DNA from: Desulfuromonas sp964536375
GTDB taxonomy: Bacteria; Desulfobacterota; Desulfuromonadia; Desulfuromonadales; Desulfuromonadaceae
Direction: 5' to 3'
DNA length: 7,827 nucleotides
Assembly: GCA_964536375.1 (NCBI GenBank)
Contig: CAZHXF010000069.1
Coordinates: 1-7,827, forward strand
Numbering within the stretch: the first letter of the stretch is position 1; every line of letters begins with the position of its first letter. Below are positions 1 to 6,989 of the stretch, one piece after another. The notes under the pieces are model-generated. The model was not told the DNA's origin. It searched no databases and saw nothing but the letters and a program-made list of their open reading frames with translations. The position numbers and the translations under genes were made by a program.

Positions 1-43
1 TTTTTATGCTAATTTAGCGTTATGGTAGTTTTATGGTTTTTAT

Positions 44-73
44 GCGGCGATCCGCCTGGGTCGCCGCTTTTTT
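44..73 (+). terminator. Rho-independent terminator of an upstream plus-strand gene
   Basis: A perfect 7-bp GC-rich stem (GCGGCGA at 44-50, TCGCCGC at 61-67) with a 10-nt loop is followed directly by six T residues (68-73). This is the classic intrinsic terminator on the plus strand. Read on the minus strand, the stem is followed by ATAAAAACC rather than a T run, so it does not look like the terminator of the kinase gene that ends at 102. It most likely ends a gene lying left of the window. Bases 1-43 are AT-rich with no visible coding signal. Confidence 0.85.
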
Positions 74-101
74 GTATTTATCATTACCGGATTTCCAACA
101 T

Positions 102-2045
102 TCAGTTCTTATCTTCTCCTAGCACCCTGCGCACGGTTTGCAACAATTCTGGCAAATCAAATGGTTTCAGACAAAAAGCACTGATGCCAAGTCTCTTGGC
201 TTTATTCTCATCAATCTTACTACTGTAGCCAGTACTTAGAATGGTAGGAATATTGGGGCGGATATTTTTGATTTCCCGAATCAACTCTTCACCGGTAATA
301 TTGGGCATAGTCTGATCTGTAATCACAAGATCATAATGCTCAACATTGGCGCTAAAGAGCTTTAAGGCTTCGACGCTGTTGGTCATAGTGGTGACCTGAT
401 AACCCATCGCTGTCAGTAATTGCTCACCCAGATCGGCAATAATTGGGTCATCATCAACAAACAGGATCTTTTCTGTCCCTTTGAGTAAAAGATTATTGGT
501 TGTTTTTGCTGCTGTGGCTGTTTTATCGACAAGCGGCAGGTAAAGATCAAATACCGTTCCTTGACCAAGGATGCTGTTAACCTTAATAACTCCCCCATGC
601 TGCGCAACAATCCCCTGCACTGTTGCCAACCCCATCCCGGCGCCTTCGTATTCTTCTTTGGTAGTAAAAAAAGGATCAAAAATTTTATCCAGCACTTCAG
701 CTGCTATCCCACAGCCACTATCCTGAACACTGAGCTTGGCATAAAAACCGGGAGAAGCTTCAAATTGGGCGGGAACGTCTGTCGCGCTCAATTCAACATT
801 ATCCAGCATTATCTTCAACTCCCCTTTTTCATCCATAGCATGAACAGCGTTATTGCAAAGATTGATGAGCACTTCCTGAATCTGTGAAGAGTCGGCATTT
901 ACAACCGTACGTATCCTCCCAGGTTTCACCTCAAAGTTTAAATTAACCGTTGTTGGCAACGTTGATTTCAGCAAGGCAATAGTTTCACTGATCACTTCAG
1001 TACACTCAATAGGCTCTTTTTTAAGTGCTGCTTTCCGGCTATAAGACATAATTTTTTTCACGAGATCTCGTGAACGCAGCGCCCCTATTTTGGCATTTTT
1101 CAGCAAGGGGATGACCTCACTGTTGTGTTCTTTCATCTGCGCCAGTTCAATATTACCCAGAATTATCGAGAGATTATTGTTGAAATTATGCGCCATCCCT
1201 CCAGCCATATAGCCTACGGCCTCCATCTTGTGTTTCTGCTGCAGTTGTTCTTCAAGATTACACTGAGCTGCTTCGGCTTGTTTGCGCGCAGTAATATCTA
1301 CGCCTAGAGACAGAACCCCAAAAACTGCGCCATGAACATCTTTAAGTGTTTTATTGTACCATTCGATCAAGAGCACGCGCCCATCCTTAGCCACAATGGG
1401 ATTGATCAACCCTCTGACCTCAATATCATCGACAGCTTTTTTAAATACTTCACGGATTTCTGCATAGTCAGCTGGGGGTAAAAAGGTATCGAACCAGTCC
1501 TTACCCTTCACTGCATCCTCTTCATATCCTGTTATTTCAGCCATATAGGGATTAATTCGACGAATGCGACCTTCGACATCAAGGATCAAAACAATCATCT
1601 GTGCTGTATCAATCAGACTGGTGGAAAAGGCTCTCTCTTGCTCAAAATTCAGCTGGGCCTGTTTACTTTGCGAGATATCAACATGGAGTCCGGTAAAGCG
1701 AGTCGGCTGACCATTTTCATCGCGCTCAGTAATCTCACCCTGCCCAAGAATCCACATCCATTCGCCGGGCTTGGTCTTGAACCTGAATTCAACAGTATAA
1801 AAATCTGATTCCCCGGCAAGGTATTGCTGAAAGGTTTTTCGTACTAGAGCAAGGTCATCAGGATGAATCCGTTTTTCGAATTCTTCAAATTTAGGGGGAA
1901 ACTCATCGGGCTCGTATCCCGCGATTCGATAATAGTTTGGACCGAAAGAGGCAATTCCTTCAGCAATACGCCAATCCCAAGTTCCACATTTTGCCCCTTT
2001 AAGGGCCTGCGAGAGCAGTTGTGCATTATATACCGGAGTGTCCAT
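102..2045 (-). CDS. Cytoplasmic hybrid sensor histidine kinase (PAS-PAS-HisKA-HATPase-REC)
   Basis: A 647-residue hybrid sensor kinase that should autophosphorylate on His and pass the phosphate to its own receiver domain. Domains in order: PAS 1 about 10-127 (PAS_3-like, HPDD at 61-64, PAC end FTGLHVDIS); PAS 2 about 138-255 (ends LGVDITARKQAE); short coiled coil 255-275; HisKA with H-box MAGGMAHNFNNNL, phospho-His H286; HATPase_c with N-box INLCNNA (394-400), G1 DSGCGI (442-447), F-box DPFFTTK (457-463), G2 GAGMGLAT (468-475) and G3 GQGT; receiver about 526-643 with acidic DDD 531-533, phospho-acceptor D577, T605 and K627. No membrane segment or signal peptide is visible, so it is probably a cytosolic sensor; the PAS ligand is unknown. 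The family is NtrB/CckA-like. The residue after the phospho-His is Asn287, where Asp or Glu is usual. The start is ATG with GGGAG seven bases upstream. It is transcribed divergently from the lipoprotein gene, and no partner regulator is adjacent. Confidence 0.95.
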   Translation of the reverse strand: MDTPVYNAQLLSQALKGAKCGTWDWRIAEGIASFGPNYYRIAGYEPDEFPPKFEEFEKRIHPDDLALVRKTFQQYLAGESDFYTVEFRFKTKPGEWMWILGQGEITERDENGQPTRFTGLHVDISQSKQAQLNFEQERAFSTSLIDTAQMIVLILDVEGRIRRINPYMAEITGYEEDAVKGKDWFDTFLPPADYAEIREVFKKAVDDIEVRGLINPIVAKDGRVLLIEWYNKTLKDVHGAVFGVLSLGVDITARKQAEAAQCNLEEQLQQKHKMEAVGYMAGGMAHNFNNNLSIILGNIELAQMKEHNSEVIPLLKNAKIGALRSRDLVKKIMSYSRKAALKKEPIECTEVISETIALLKSTLPTTVNLNFEVKPGRIRTVVNADSSQIQEVLINLCNNAVHAMDEKGELKIMLDNVELSATDVPAQFEASPGFYAKLSVQDSGCGIAAEVLDKIFDPFFTTKEEYEGAGMGLATVQGIVAQHGGVIKVNSILGQGTVFDLYLPLVDKTATAAKTTNNLLLKGTEKILFVDDDPIIADLGEQLLTAMGYQVTTMTNSVEALKLFSANVEHYDLVITDQTMPNITGEELIREIKNIRPNIPTILSTGYSSKIDENKAKRLGISAFCLKPFDLPELLQTVRRVLGEDKN

Positions 2046-2150
2046 TGATCATCTCCCATGAAACATCAGCAGCTGTTGTTGTAATGACCTGGCGGGGCTA
2101 GCTAAATATAAACCGGAATCCCTACATATATCCTGCGTGCTTATTTACCA

Positions 2151-2159
2151 TGCTACAAT
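2151..2159 (+). promoter_or_regulatory. Candidate extended -10 promoter for the small lipoprotein gene
   Basis: The sequence TGCTACAAT fits an extended -10 box (TGn followed by TACAAT, one mismatch from TATAAT). No convincing -35 lies 16-18 bases upstream, which extended -10 promoters can tolerate. Initiation near 2166 would leave a leader of about 73 bases before the ATG at 2239. It lies in the 193-bp gap between the divergent kinase and lipoprotein genes. The rest of that gap shows nothing else I can support. Confidence 0.4.
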
Positions 2160-2230
2160 TTAGCAGAGAAAAGTGATATATCCAGAAGGTACAGAAACAA
2201 CCTTACCTAGCGCACTGATTAAAGCGACAA

Positions 2231-2236
2231 GAGGAA
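2231..2236 (+). promoter_or_regulatory. Ribosome binding site that fixes the lipoprotein start at 2239
   Basis: GAGGAA sits two bases before the ATG at 2239. An upstream in-frame GTG at 2173 has no such site and would put 22 charged or polar residues ahead of the signal peptide, so 2239 is preferred. Confidence 0.6.
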
Positions 2237-2238
2237 AC

Positions 2239-2616
2239 ATGTTTTTCAAAACGATCATACTCATATTTTTACTTCTTTATCTCGCTGGTTGTACAAAATC
2301 ACAAACAGACACTACCGAACCAAAGCAACAACAGCCAGCTAACATAAAACCTCGGCTACAGGAGCATACGACCGGGGCAACTAAACCTCAGATCATCAGT
2401 GAAGAAGACCTTAAACCCAGTGTACAATATCTAAAATCAATTGCCAGCAGCAAAGAAAACCCTTTACTCGCCGCGCCGCCCACAGAAACAAAGGCAATAC
2501 AAACTCCAGCGGCAAAACCCATAAAAATAGGCACAGGCTTCCTGATAGACAAGACCGCCGAGGACTGGCAAAACTCTGTCGAAGGGGCAGAAATAAAAGT
2601 TGACGTTAAACTCTAG
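2239..2616 (+). CDS. Small predicted outer-membrane lipoprotein, unknown function
   Basis: A 125-residue secreted lipoprotein. Residues 1-17 form a signal peptide with one Lys and a run of hydrophobic residues ending in lipobox LAGC, giving lipidated Cys18. The +2 residue is Thr rather than Asp, which in the Lol system favours outer-membrane sorting. Residues 19-100 are low-complexity and rich in Thr, Pro, Lys, Gln and Ala, typical of a flexible tether. A short conserved-looking tail (about 98-125, starting GTGFLIDKTAEDW) may be the functional part. I do not recognise the family. The start is chosen from GAGGAA just upstream and the position of the signal peptide. The gene ends in tandem stops TAG-TAA. 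It is divergent from the kinase, and no terminator is obvious downstream. Confidence 0.8.
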   Translation: MFFKTIILIFLLLYLAGCTKSQTDTTEPKQQQPANIKPRLQEHTTGATKPQIISEEDLKPSVQYLKSIASSKENPLLAAPPTETKAIQTPAAKPIKIGTGFLIDKTAEDWQNSVEGAEIKVDVKL

Positions 2617-2914
2617 TAACGACGCACCGCAAATAATTACTGCTAGATAATGCCATTTATAAGCACGCTTTCGCCCAACTACCAAAAGGACATTCACGGC
2701 AAACAACCACTCACCCAGTCGACAAGTCAGCACATTTACGCCACTTTATACATTTGGCTTAGCTGATGACTGAATAGCCACAGAAAAATAACGTGCTAGA
2801 CTCAAGTAGTGTGCGGCACTAGAATGATCGCTGGGTACAATGTACAACTGAACAGTTAGTGTGTCACCCAACCAGGCGCGCTACACCAACAGGCTATATC
2901 CTTGGAGGACTACG
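2617..2914 (+). other. Intergenic region with no supported gene
   Basis: This 298-bp gap lies between the small lipoprotein and the DUF1499 gene. A TACAAT hexamer at 2836-2841 and a TGCTAGACT at 2794-2802 could be -10 boxes for the DUF1499 gene, but neither has a recognisable -35. No terminator with a T run is visible. A minus-strand frame entering from the lipoprotein gene has no ribosome binding site and is not called. Confidence 0.5.
2904..2909 (+). promoter_or_regulatory. Ribosome binding site that fixes the DUF1499 start at 2915
   Basis: A perfect GGAGGA lies five bases before the ATG at 2915. The frame is open upstream to a GTG at 2861, but that would add 18 residues in front of the signal peptide and lacks a Shine-Dalgarno site. 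Confidence 0.7.
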
Positions 2915-3400
2915 ATGAATAAACGATCTCCGATTCTCATGGCAATAGCTGCAGCCCTGAGCTTTCTCTCGCTATCGTGTTCTTCTACAGCTAAACACCC
3001 GGCGGGTCTTGCCGCTGGCACCCTGTCCCCTTGCCCAGATAGCCCCAATTGTGTATTGAGTGAGCAGGAAGATAGTAGCGCATATATCAAACCGCTAGCC
3101 TTTAGCCTGCCCCCCGAGCAAGCTTGGCAAGCTCTCAAACTGTCAATTCAAAGCATGGGTGGCACCATTGAACAAGCCGAAGACAACTATCTATGGGCAA
3201 CTTTTCGCAGCACGATAATGCGTTTTGTTGATGACGTAGAGTGTAGACTGGATAGCGAGCAGAGTATTATTCACCTACGCTCGGCCTCAAGGGTTGGCCA
3301 TTCTGATTTTGGTGTCAATCGTAAGCGGATGGAAAAATTACGCCAGATTTTTGCCCGCGAAATCGAGCAGGCAACCCAAGACGAGTCTAAAACCAACTAG
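2915..3400 (+). CDS. DUF1499 family lipoprotein
   Basis: A 161-residue member of the DUF1499 family (PF07386), whose biochemical role is not established. Residues 1-21 form a signal peptide (KR, then a hydrophobic core) ending in a loose lipobox SLSC with Cys22. The -3 position is Ser rather than Leu, so lipidation is likely but not certain. Family hallmarks are present: CPDSPNC at 40-46, WATFRSTIMRFVDDVE at about 94-109, and the C-terminal block LRSASRVGHSDFGVNRKRM at about 121-139. Length is normal for the family. The hydrolase gene begins 73 bases after its stop on the same strand with no terminator between, so the two are probably co-transcribed. Confidence 0.9.
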   Translation: MNKRSPILMAIAAALSFLSLSCSSTAKHPAGLAAGTLSPCPDSPNCVLSEQEDSSAYIKPLAFSLPPEQAWQALKLSIQSMGGTIEQAEDNYLWATFRSTIMRFVDDVECRLDSEQSIIHLRSASRVGHSDFGVNRKRMEKLRQIFAREIEQATQDESKTN

Positions 3401-3462
3401 TGCTACTGCACATTACAGGCACCAGCGCTACGCCAGCATAGAGGCTTCACACCTAAAAGAAT

Positions 3463-3468
3463 GGAGAG
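3463..3468 (+). promoter_or_regulatory. Ribosome binding site that fixes the hydrolase start at 3474
   Basis: GGAGAG lies five bases before the ATG at 3474. The open frame extends back to 3294 inside the DUF1499 gene, but the extra 60 residues do not match the alpha/beta hydrolase fold, which begins with the first strand after 3474. Confidence 0.65.
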
Positions 3469-3473
3469 ACAAG

Positions 3474-4277
3474 ATGAACGCAATTATTAACGGCGCAAAT
3501 ATCTATTATGCAGACAGCGGTAAGTCGACAGGAACGCCAATCGTGCTTGTCCATGGTTTTCCCTTTAGCAGTGCCATGTGGGCAGATCAGCTAGACGTTA
3601 TCGGCAGCGATTACCGCACCATCGCTTACGACCTGCGCGGTTTGGGTAAAAGTACTTTGGGGGACGGGCAGTATACCGTTGAGGGGCACGTCGATGATCT
3701 GCTGGCATTGCTGGATCACCTGAGTATTGATAAAGCCATCATCGTGGGTTTCTCGATGGGTGGCTATATAACCCTCAGAGCCATGGAACGTAATCCTGAG
3801 CGTTTTCTCGCCGTTGCCCTGTGCGACACCCGCTGTGAGACCGACGACAATGCCGGTAAAATAAAGCGCGCCAACGCAGCGACCACGGTGAAAAAGACTG
3901 GGGCAGCGAAATTTGCCGACGCCTTTATCCCCGCAGTTTTTACCCCGACCTCGGTGCACAACAACACGAGCGCAGTTGCTAAAATCAGAGAGATAATCAG
4001 CACAACTGATCCTGTGGCAATCGCTGGCAATCTAATTGCCATGGCAGCACGCAGCGACACCAGCGCCTCTCTTAGCAAGATCACGGTGCCGACACTTATT
4101 ATGGTGGGTGAACTGGATGCCGTCACCCCACCACCAGCGGCAAGTTTTATGCACGCCAACATTGCCGGTGCCGAATTACAGCTGATTCCCAATGCTGGGC
4201 ACATGAGCAATCTGGAGAATCCACAAGCTTTCAATAACCACTTGATAGATTTTTTACAGCGGGTTGCAAAGCTGTGA
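3474..4277 (+). CDS. Alpha/beta hydrolase (serine hydrolase, Abhydrolase_1/6 type)
   Basis: A 267-residue cytoplasmic alpha/beta hydrolase of usual length. The oxyanion-hole motif VLVHGFP is at 24-30, the nucleophile elbow GFSMGG at 92-97 gives catalytic Ser94, the acid is Asp215 in VGELDAVTP, and the base is His243 in PNAGHMSN. DLRGLGKS at 53-60 is the usual loop after strand 4. The cap domain lies at about 120-200 and is Ala/Thr-rich. These features fit esterases, C-C hydrolases, 3-oxoadipate enol-lactonase-like enzymes or haloperoxidase-like members; the substrate cannot be read from sequence. There is no signal peptide. It lies just downstream of the DUF1499 gene, probably in the same transcript, and converges with the SDR-DUF2867 gene across the hairpin at 4287-4328. 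Confidence 0.93.
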   Translation: MNAIINGANIYYADSGKSTGTPIVLVHGFPFSSAMWADQLDVIGSDYRTIAYDLRGLGKSTLGDGQYTVEGHVDDLLALLDHLSIDKAIIVGFSMGGYITLRAMERNPERFLAVALCDTRCETDDNAGKIKRANAATTVKKTGAAKFADAFIPAVFTPTSVHNNTSAVAKIREIISTTDPVAIAGNLIAMAARSDTSASLSKITVPTLIMVGELDAVTPPPAASFMHANIAGAELQLIPNAGHMSNLENPQAFNNHLIDFLQRVAKL

Positions 4278-4286
4278 TTTACTCAA

Positions 4287-4328
4287 GCTGGGATAACCTG
4301 TTTATTCAAGCACGCAGGCTATCCCAGC
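4287..4328. terminator. Hairpin between convergent genes, possible bidirectional terminator
   Basis: GCTGGGATA (4287-4295) pairs perfectly with TATCCCAGC (4320-4328). CCTG (4297-4300) pairs with CAGG (4315-4318), giving a 14-position stem with one A/C mismatch around a 14-nt loop. It starts nine bases after the hydrolase stop and its right arm contains the stop codon of the minus-strand SDR gene. Neither side has a clear T run, so it may be a weak or Rho-assisted terminator, or an RNA 3'-end stabiliser, rather than a canonical intrinsic terminator. Confidence 0.55.
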
Positions 4329-5761
4329 CTAACCTTATCTAGCAATTTGCGCCCCATGCGGGGGAACACCAGTCTGTGCAACGGGCTTACCGACCACCAG
4401 TATATTTTTCCCCACAACCCTTCTGGATAAAAATAAGCGGTTTGAATCAGCATATCGTCATCGATAAGAAACTCCAACCACCCCTTGCCGGGCAGCTTCA
4501 TTTGCGCACTCAACAGCAGCCGTTTGTTTGGTTGTAAATCTACCACCTTCCAAAAATCAACCGCGTCACCAACACGCAAATTGTCGGGATCTCGGCGCCC
4601 ACGATTGAGCCCCACGCCGCCCAATGCTTTATCAATTAAGCCACGTAGATCCCACAGCGAATCGTAAGCATCCCAACCACCCTCGCCACCCAAGCGACAC
4701 AGTTGTTCAAATACCGCCGTATGATCGAGACCAGACAAGGAGAATTCGCGCCGATCCTTCAACATGGCGGGCGACAACTCATCCTGACGCCGGATATCGC
4801 AACTGGATCCATCGCTACTATCACACCAGCGGCTAAGAACTTGCGCATGTTCCACCTCTTGCCGCGCTGCGTCAAATGCCTGCGGCAGGGAGATTGGCTG
4901 TATCTGGGGGAAATAACGCTGCGCATTATCGTTTTCCACCACAGTCTCCGATTTCAACCCCTGGATAAGTGCTGAGGAGATACTGAATGGCACCCGAGTG
5001 ACAAACACCAGCCAATACGAGGCCAGTTTCGGGCTGAAAAATGGGACGGTTATAACTAGCCGCTTCAACTTCATGCTCGCCGCGGCATGGGTGAGCAACC
5101 CGCGAAAATCGGTAATATCGCTGCCGATATCAACCATAAGATTGCCTTTCACGGCAACATCAACCGCCGCTTCAAGGTAAGCCAACACATCATCTACGGC
5201 TATGGGCTGCGTTTTGGTTTTAAGCCACTTGGGGGCAACCATTACCGGCAGATTCTGGGTGAGATCGTGAATAATCTCAAAGCTAGCGCTACCAGCACCA
5301 ATGATCACCCCAGCACGAAACCACAGGGTTTGGACTTTGCCATCATTAGCACTAAGGATATCCCCAGTTTCCAGGCGACTGAGCAGATGTTCACTGGAAC
5401 TGTGGCGCGCCCCCAAACCACCTAAATAGACAATTCTGCCTACCCCGGCAGCAATGCAGGCATTACGAAAATTCTCGGCACTCAGCCGATCTTGGGCAGC
5501 ATAATCTGCGCCGGCTCCCATGGAGTGAATCAGATAATAGGCAACATCAACCCCGCGCAACGCCTGTTCAAGGACTGACAAATCAAACGTATCGCCAGCA
5601 ATTATCTCCGCCTGTTTACCCAGAGACAAGCTCAGTTTAGCCGGATTGCGTACCAGCAGACGCAACTTAACATCATTACGCTGTAACAGATGATCTTTGA
5701 GCCGCCGTCCGATATATCCAGTTGCGCCAGTTAGCAGCACAGTCAGTGGTGGTGTGGTCAT
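4319..5761 (-). CDS. SDR-family NAD(P)-binding protein with C-terminal DUF2867
   Basis: A 480-residue two-domain protein. The N-terminal half is an atypical extended short-chain dehydrogenase/reductase (NAD(P)-binding, NmrA/NDUFA9-like) with the nucleotide motif TGATGYIG at 11-18, an Arg-rich strand end LLVRNP at 35-40, AGDTFD at 55-60, and YYLIHSMG at 75-82. A canonical YxxxK catalytic pair is not obvious. The C-terminal part, from about 340, is DUF2867 (PF11066): GGWDAYDSLWDLRGLIDKALGG, then RDPDNLRVGDAVDFWKV and KGWLEFLID. This fusion is a known bacterial architecture, but its substrate is not established. The start ATG has AAGGAG five bases upstream. The last codons lie in the hairpin shared with the hydrolase gene. 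Upstream (137 bp) a MITE separates it from the divergent small gene. Confidence 0.92.
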   Translation of the reverse strand: MTTPPLTVLLTGATGYIGRRLKDHLLQRNDVKLRLLVRNPAKLSLSLGKQAEIIAGDTFDLSVLEQALRGVDVAYYLIHSMGAGADYAAQDRLSAENFRNACIAAGVGRIVYLGGLGARHSSSEHLLSRLETGDILSANDGKVQTLWFRAGVIIGAGSASFEIIHDLTQNLPVMVAPKWLKTKTQPIAVDDVLAYLEAAVDVAVKGNLMVDIGSDITDFRGLLTHAAASMKLKRLVITVPFFSPKLASYWLVFVTRVPFSISSALIQGLKSETVVENDNAQRYFPQIQPISLPQAFDAARQEVEHAQVLSRWCDSSDGSSCDIRRQDELSPAMLKDRREFSLSGLDHTAVFEQLCRLGGEGGWDAYDSLWDLRGLIDKALGGVGLNRGRRDPDNLRVGDAVDFWKVVDLQPNKRLLLSAQMKLPGKGWLEFLIDDDMLIQTAYFYPEGLWGKIYWWSVSPLHRLVFPRMGRKLLDKVRLG

Positions 5762-5898
5762 ATCTTCTCCTTCAAATTAAATAACATAGGCAGCCCGGTT
5801 CTTGACCTGATCATATAGTCCGCGTATGCAGTTGCGGCTAACGTTGCTACAATATTGTCTAGGCTGGTACGCATAAAATATTCAATACCATAATTATT

Positions 5899-6053
5899 CC
5901 TGATTAATACCAATCTTCCGCTATCGCCTAAAAGGTCGTCACTCTCGCGCAGGCGGGAGTCTAGGAATCTATGCAAAACCTCTGGATCCCCGCATGCGCG
6001 AGGATGACGGATACCGGGCGCACAACCAGAGCGGAAGATTAGTGCTACTCAGG
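5899..6053. mobile_element. 155-bp MITE-like palindromic element with 8-bp target duplication
   Basis: The ends are imperfect inverted repeats of about 24 bp: left CCTGATTAATACC... running to CTTCCGCT at 5922, and the right end (6030-6053) its reverse complement with 4 mismatches in 24. The element is flanked on both sides by the identical octamer TAATTATT (5891-5898 and 6054-6061), which I read as a target-site duplication. Inside is a second, GC-rich inverted repeat (5937-6009, listed separately). No coding capacity fits a transposase, so it would be non-autonomous; I cannot assign the parent IS family. Removing the element and one octamer does not restore a longer reading frame, because a stop appears immediately upstream on the minus strand. 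The insertion therefore lies in a divergent intergenic region. The AT-rich octamer could in principle be coincidental. Confidence 0.75.
5937..6009. repeat. GC-rich inverted repeat of the common 'CGTCAT...GGGGATCCAG' type
   Basis: The left arm (5937-5964) and right arm (5982-6009) are 28 nt each and pair at 22 of 28 positions around a 17-nt loop. The right arm, starting CTGGATCCCCGCATGCGCG and ending GATGACG, resembles the short dispersed palindromes widely seen in beta- and gammaproteobacteria, which give spurious peptides such as 'SRLRESDD' when translated. It forms the core of the MITE at 5899-6053. Confidence 0.8.
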
Positions 6054-6093
6054 TAATTATTTAACTAACATTGATAACCGTACGGAGTTTACC

Positions 6094-6495
6094 ATGGAAT
6101 ATCTACAGAAGAAACAAGATGAGATTTTAGATGGCTTCTATGCTTTTTTTAAACAAAAGATCAATGACAACCCGGACAACGTTTTACGCCAGAGAGATGA
6201 TGAGCGACAATCACTGTACATCCGTTTTGATCACGGCTGGACTGGGCGCGGCATAGATTACCGATTCAACACAATCTGCTTCTACACTGGCACCATGGAA
6301 GGCAGTGGGTTGCTGGCTATGGTACAACTAAAAGTGCTGACACCAAAACATCTTTTCAACCCATGGCAAGCGCTGCCCTAGGTATTAATAGACAGCAAAG
6401 TTAAATTGGGCGAGAATTACCCTGTGCCTATCGTTGATCTCAAAGCCTCACGTACCCGCGCACTTGAGGCTTACAAGATCTTAAAAAATCGGTGA
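6094..6495 (+). pseudogene. Unrecognised small gene with an in-frame amber codon at 6379-6381
   Basis: The frame opens at ATG 6094 with GGAG six bases upstream (6084-6087) and runs 95 codons to a TAG at 6379-6381. It then stays open for 37 more codons to TGA at 6493-6495, and the extension reads like protein (VLIDSKVKLGENYPVPIVDL, then KASRTRALEAYKILK). A single change (GAG or CAG to TAG) would explain the stop; 'LP-E-VLID' would read naturally. The full-length product would be 133 residues, soluble, with a charged N-terminus (MEYLQKKQDEILDGF), a central FDHGWTGRGIDYRF and no signal peptide. I do not recognise the family. TAG ends several intact genes in this window, so amber recoding is unlikely; a nonsense mutation, a truncated but functional 95-residue protein, or a sequence error are the options. 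It lies 33 bp after the MITE's right target copy. Its distal TGA is 20 bases before the Nudix ATG, so the two are probably one transcript. Confidence 0.6.
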
Positions 6496-6506
6496 TATTT
6501 ACCCCA

Positions 6507-6510
6507 GAGG
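6507..6510 (+). promoter_or_regulatory. Ribosome binding site that favours the Nudix start at 6516
   Basis: GAGG lies five bases before ATG 6516. An alternative GTG at 6492 overlaps the distal TGA of the preceding frame (GTGA), a layout that could allow translational coupling. It lacks its own Shine-Dalgarno site and would add eight residues. Confidence 0.5.
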
Positions 6511-6515
6511 TTACT

Positions 6516-6989
6516 ATGTCAGAAGTTTTTGCCCTACCAGTGGTATCAATAATTGCCACCCATAGCGAACATCAGCATAAAATCCTGCTGCAACGACGTA
6601 TCAAGAAAACACCGCAGAATCGTTTTTACGGTTTATGGGAGCTGCCGCAAGGGAAAATTCGCAGCGGCGAATCGATCTTTAGCGCGGCAAGGCGCGAGCT
6701 CCACGAAGAGACCGGATTACAGGCATTAGCCTTAGCGCCACAACACAGCTGCACAACAACAGAAAACAATGAAAACATTGAGGTCTTTCAACCACTGAAC
6801 TGCGTCTTTGATCTAAGTTGTCAATGTATCGGTCTGGCGGTAATCGTCACCACCGCTGGCACCCCTGAAGATAGCAGCGAAGCGGCGGATCACTGTTGGC
6901 TTAATCAGCAGCAAATAGCTGAGTTAATCGACAGCGACCAGATCTTTCCTCTGAATGTCCCCATGATTAATCAGTATTTTAATCAATAG
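6516..6989 (+). CDS. Nudix hydrolase
   Basis: A 157-residue Nudix-fold pyrophosphohydrolase, expected to cleave a nucleoside diphosphate linked to another moiety using Mg2+ or Mn2+. The Nudix box is complete at residues 46-68 and fits GX5EX7REUXEEXGU: GKIRSGE, then SIFSAAR, then REL-HEETGL, with metal-binding E61, E64 and E65. The flanking sequence FYGLWELPQG just before the box is typical. Length is normal for a single-domain member. The substrate (ADP-ribose, dinucleotide polyphosphate, oxidised nucleotide and so on) cannot be assigned. It follows the amber-interrupted gene at 20 bases, and the two are bracketed by two MITEs. A small 6-bp hairpin (7003-7018, TTCCGC-cagt-GCGGAA) follows the stop but lacks a T run. 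Confidence 0.93.
   Translation: MSEVFALPVVSIIATHSEHQHKILLQRRIKKTPQNRFYGLWELPQGKIRSGESIFSAARRELHEETGLQALALAPQHSCTTTENNENIEVFQPLNCVFDLSCQCIGLAVIVTTAGTPEDSSEAADHCWLNQQQIAELIDSDQIFPLNVPMINQYFNQ

Noticed and set aside
2464..2733. Minus-strand 89-codon hydrophobic frame downstream of the lipoprotein
   Set aside because: It starts at GTG without a ribosome binding site, overlaps 150 bases of the lipoprotein gene, and matches no family I know.
3294..3473. N-terminal extension of the hydrolase into the DUF1499 gene
   Set aside because: The extra 60 residues do not look like hydrolase and the ATG at 3474 has a good Shine-Dalgarno site.
5758..5976. A 72-codon minus-strand frame overlapping the SDR start by ATGA
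   Set aside because: Its N-terminal half is translation of the MITE palindrome (SRLRESDD-type peptide) and it has no Shine-Dalgarno site. Removing the MITE leaves a stop just upstream, so it is not a truncated gene. A 38-codon remainder starting at 5874 has no support either.
6094..6495. Amber recoding (for example pyrrolysine) or programmed readthrough in the small gene
   Set aside because: TAG is used as the normal stop by several neighbouring genes and no recoding structure or suppressor gene is visible; a nonsense mutation is simpler.
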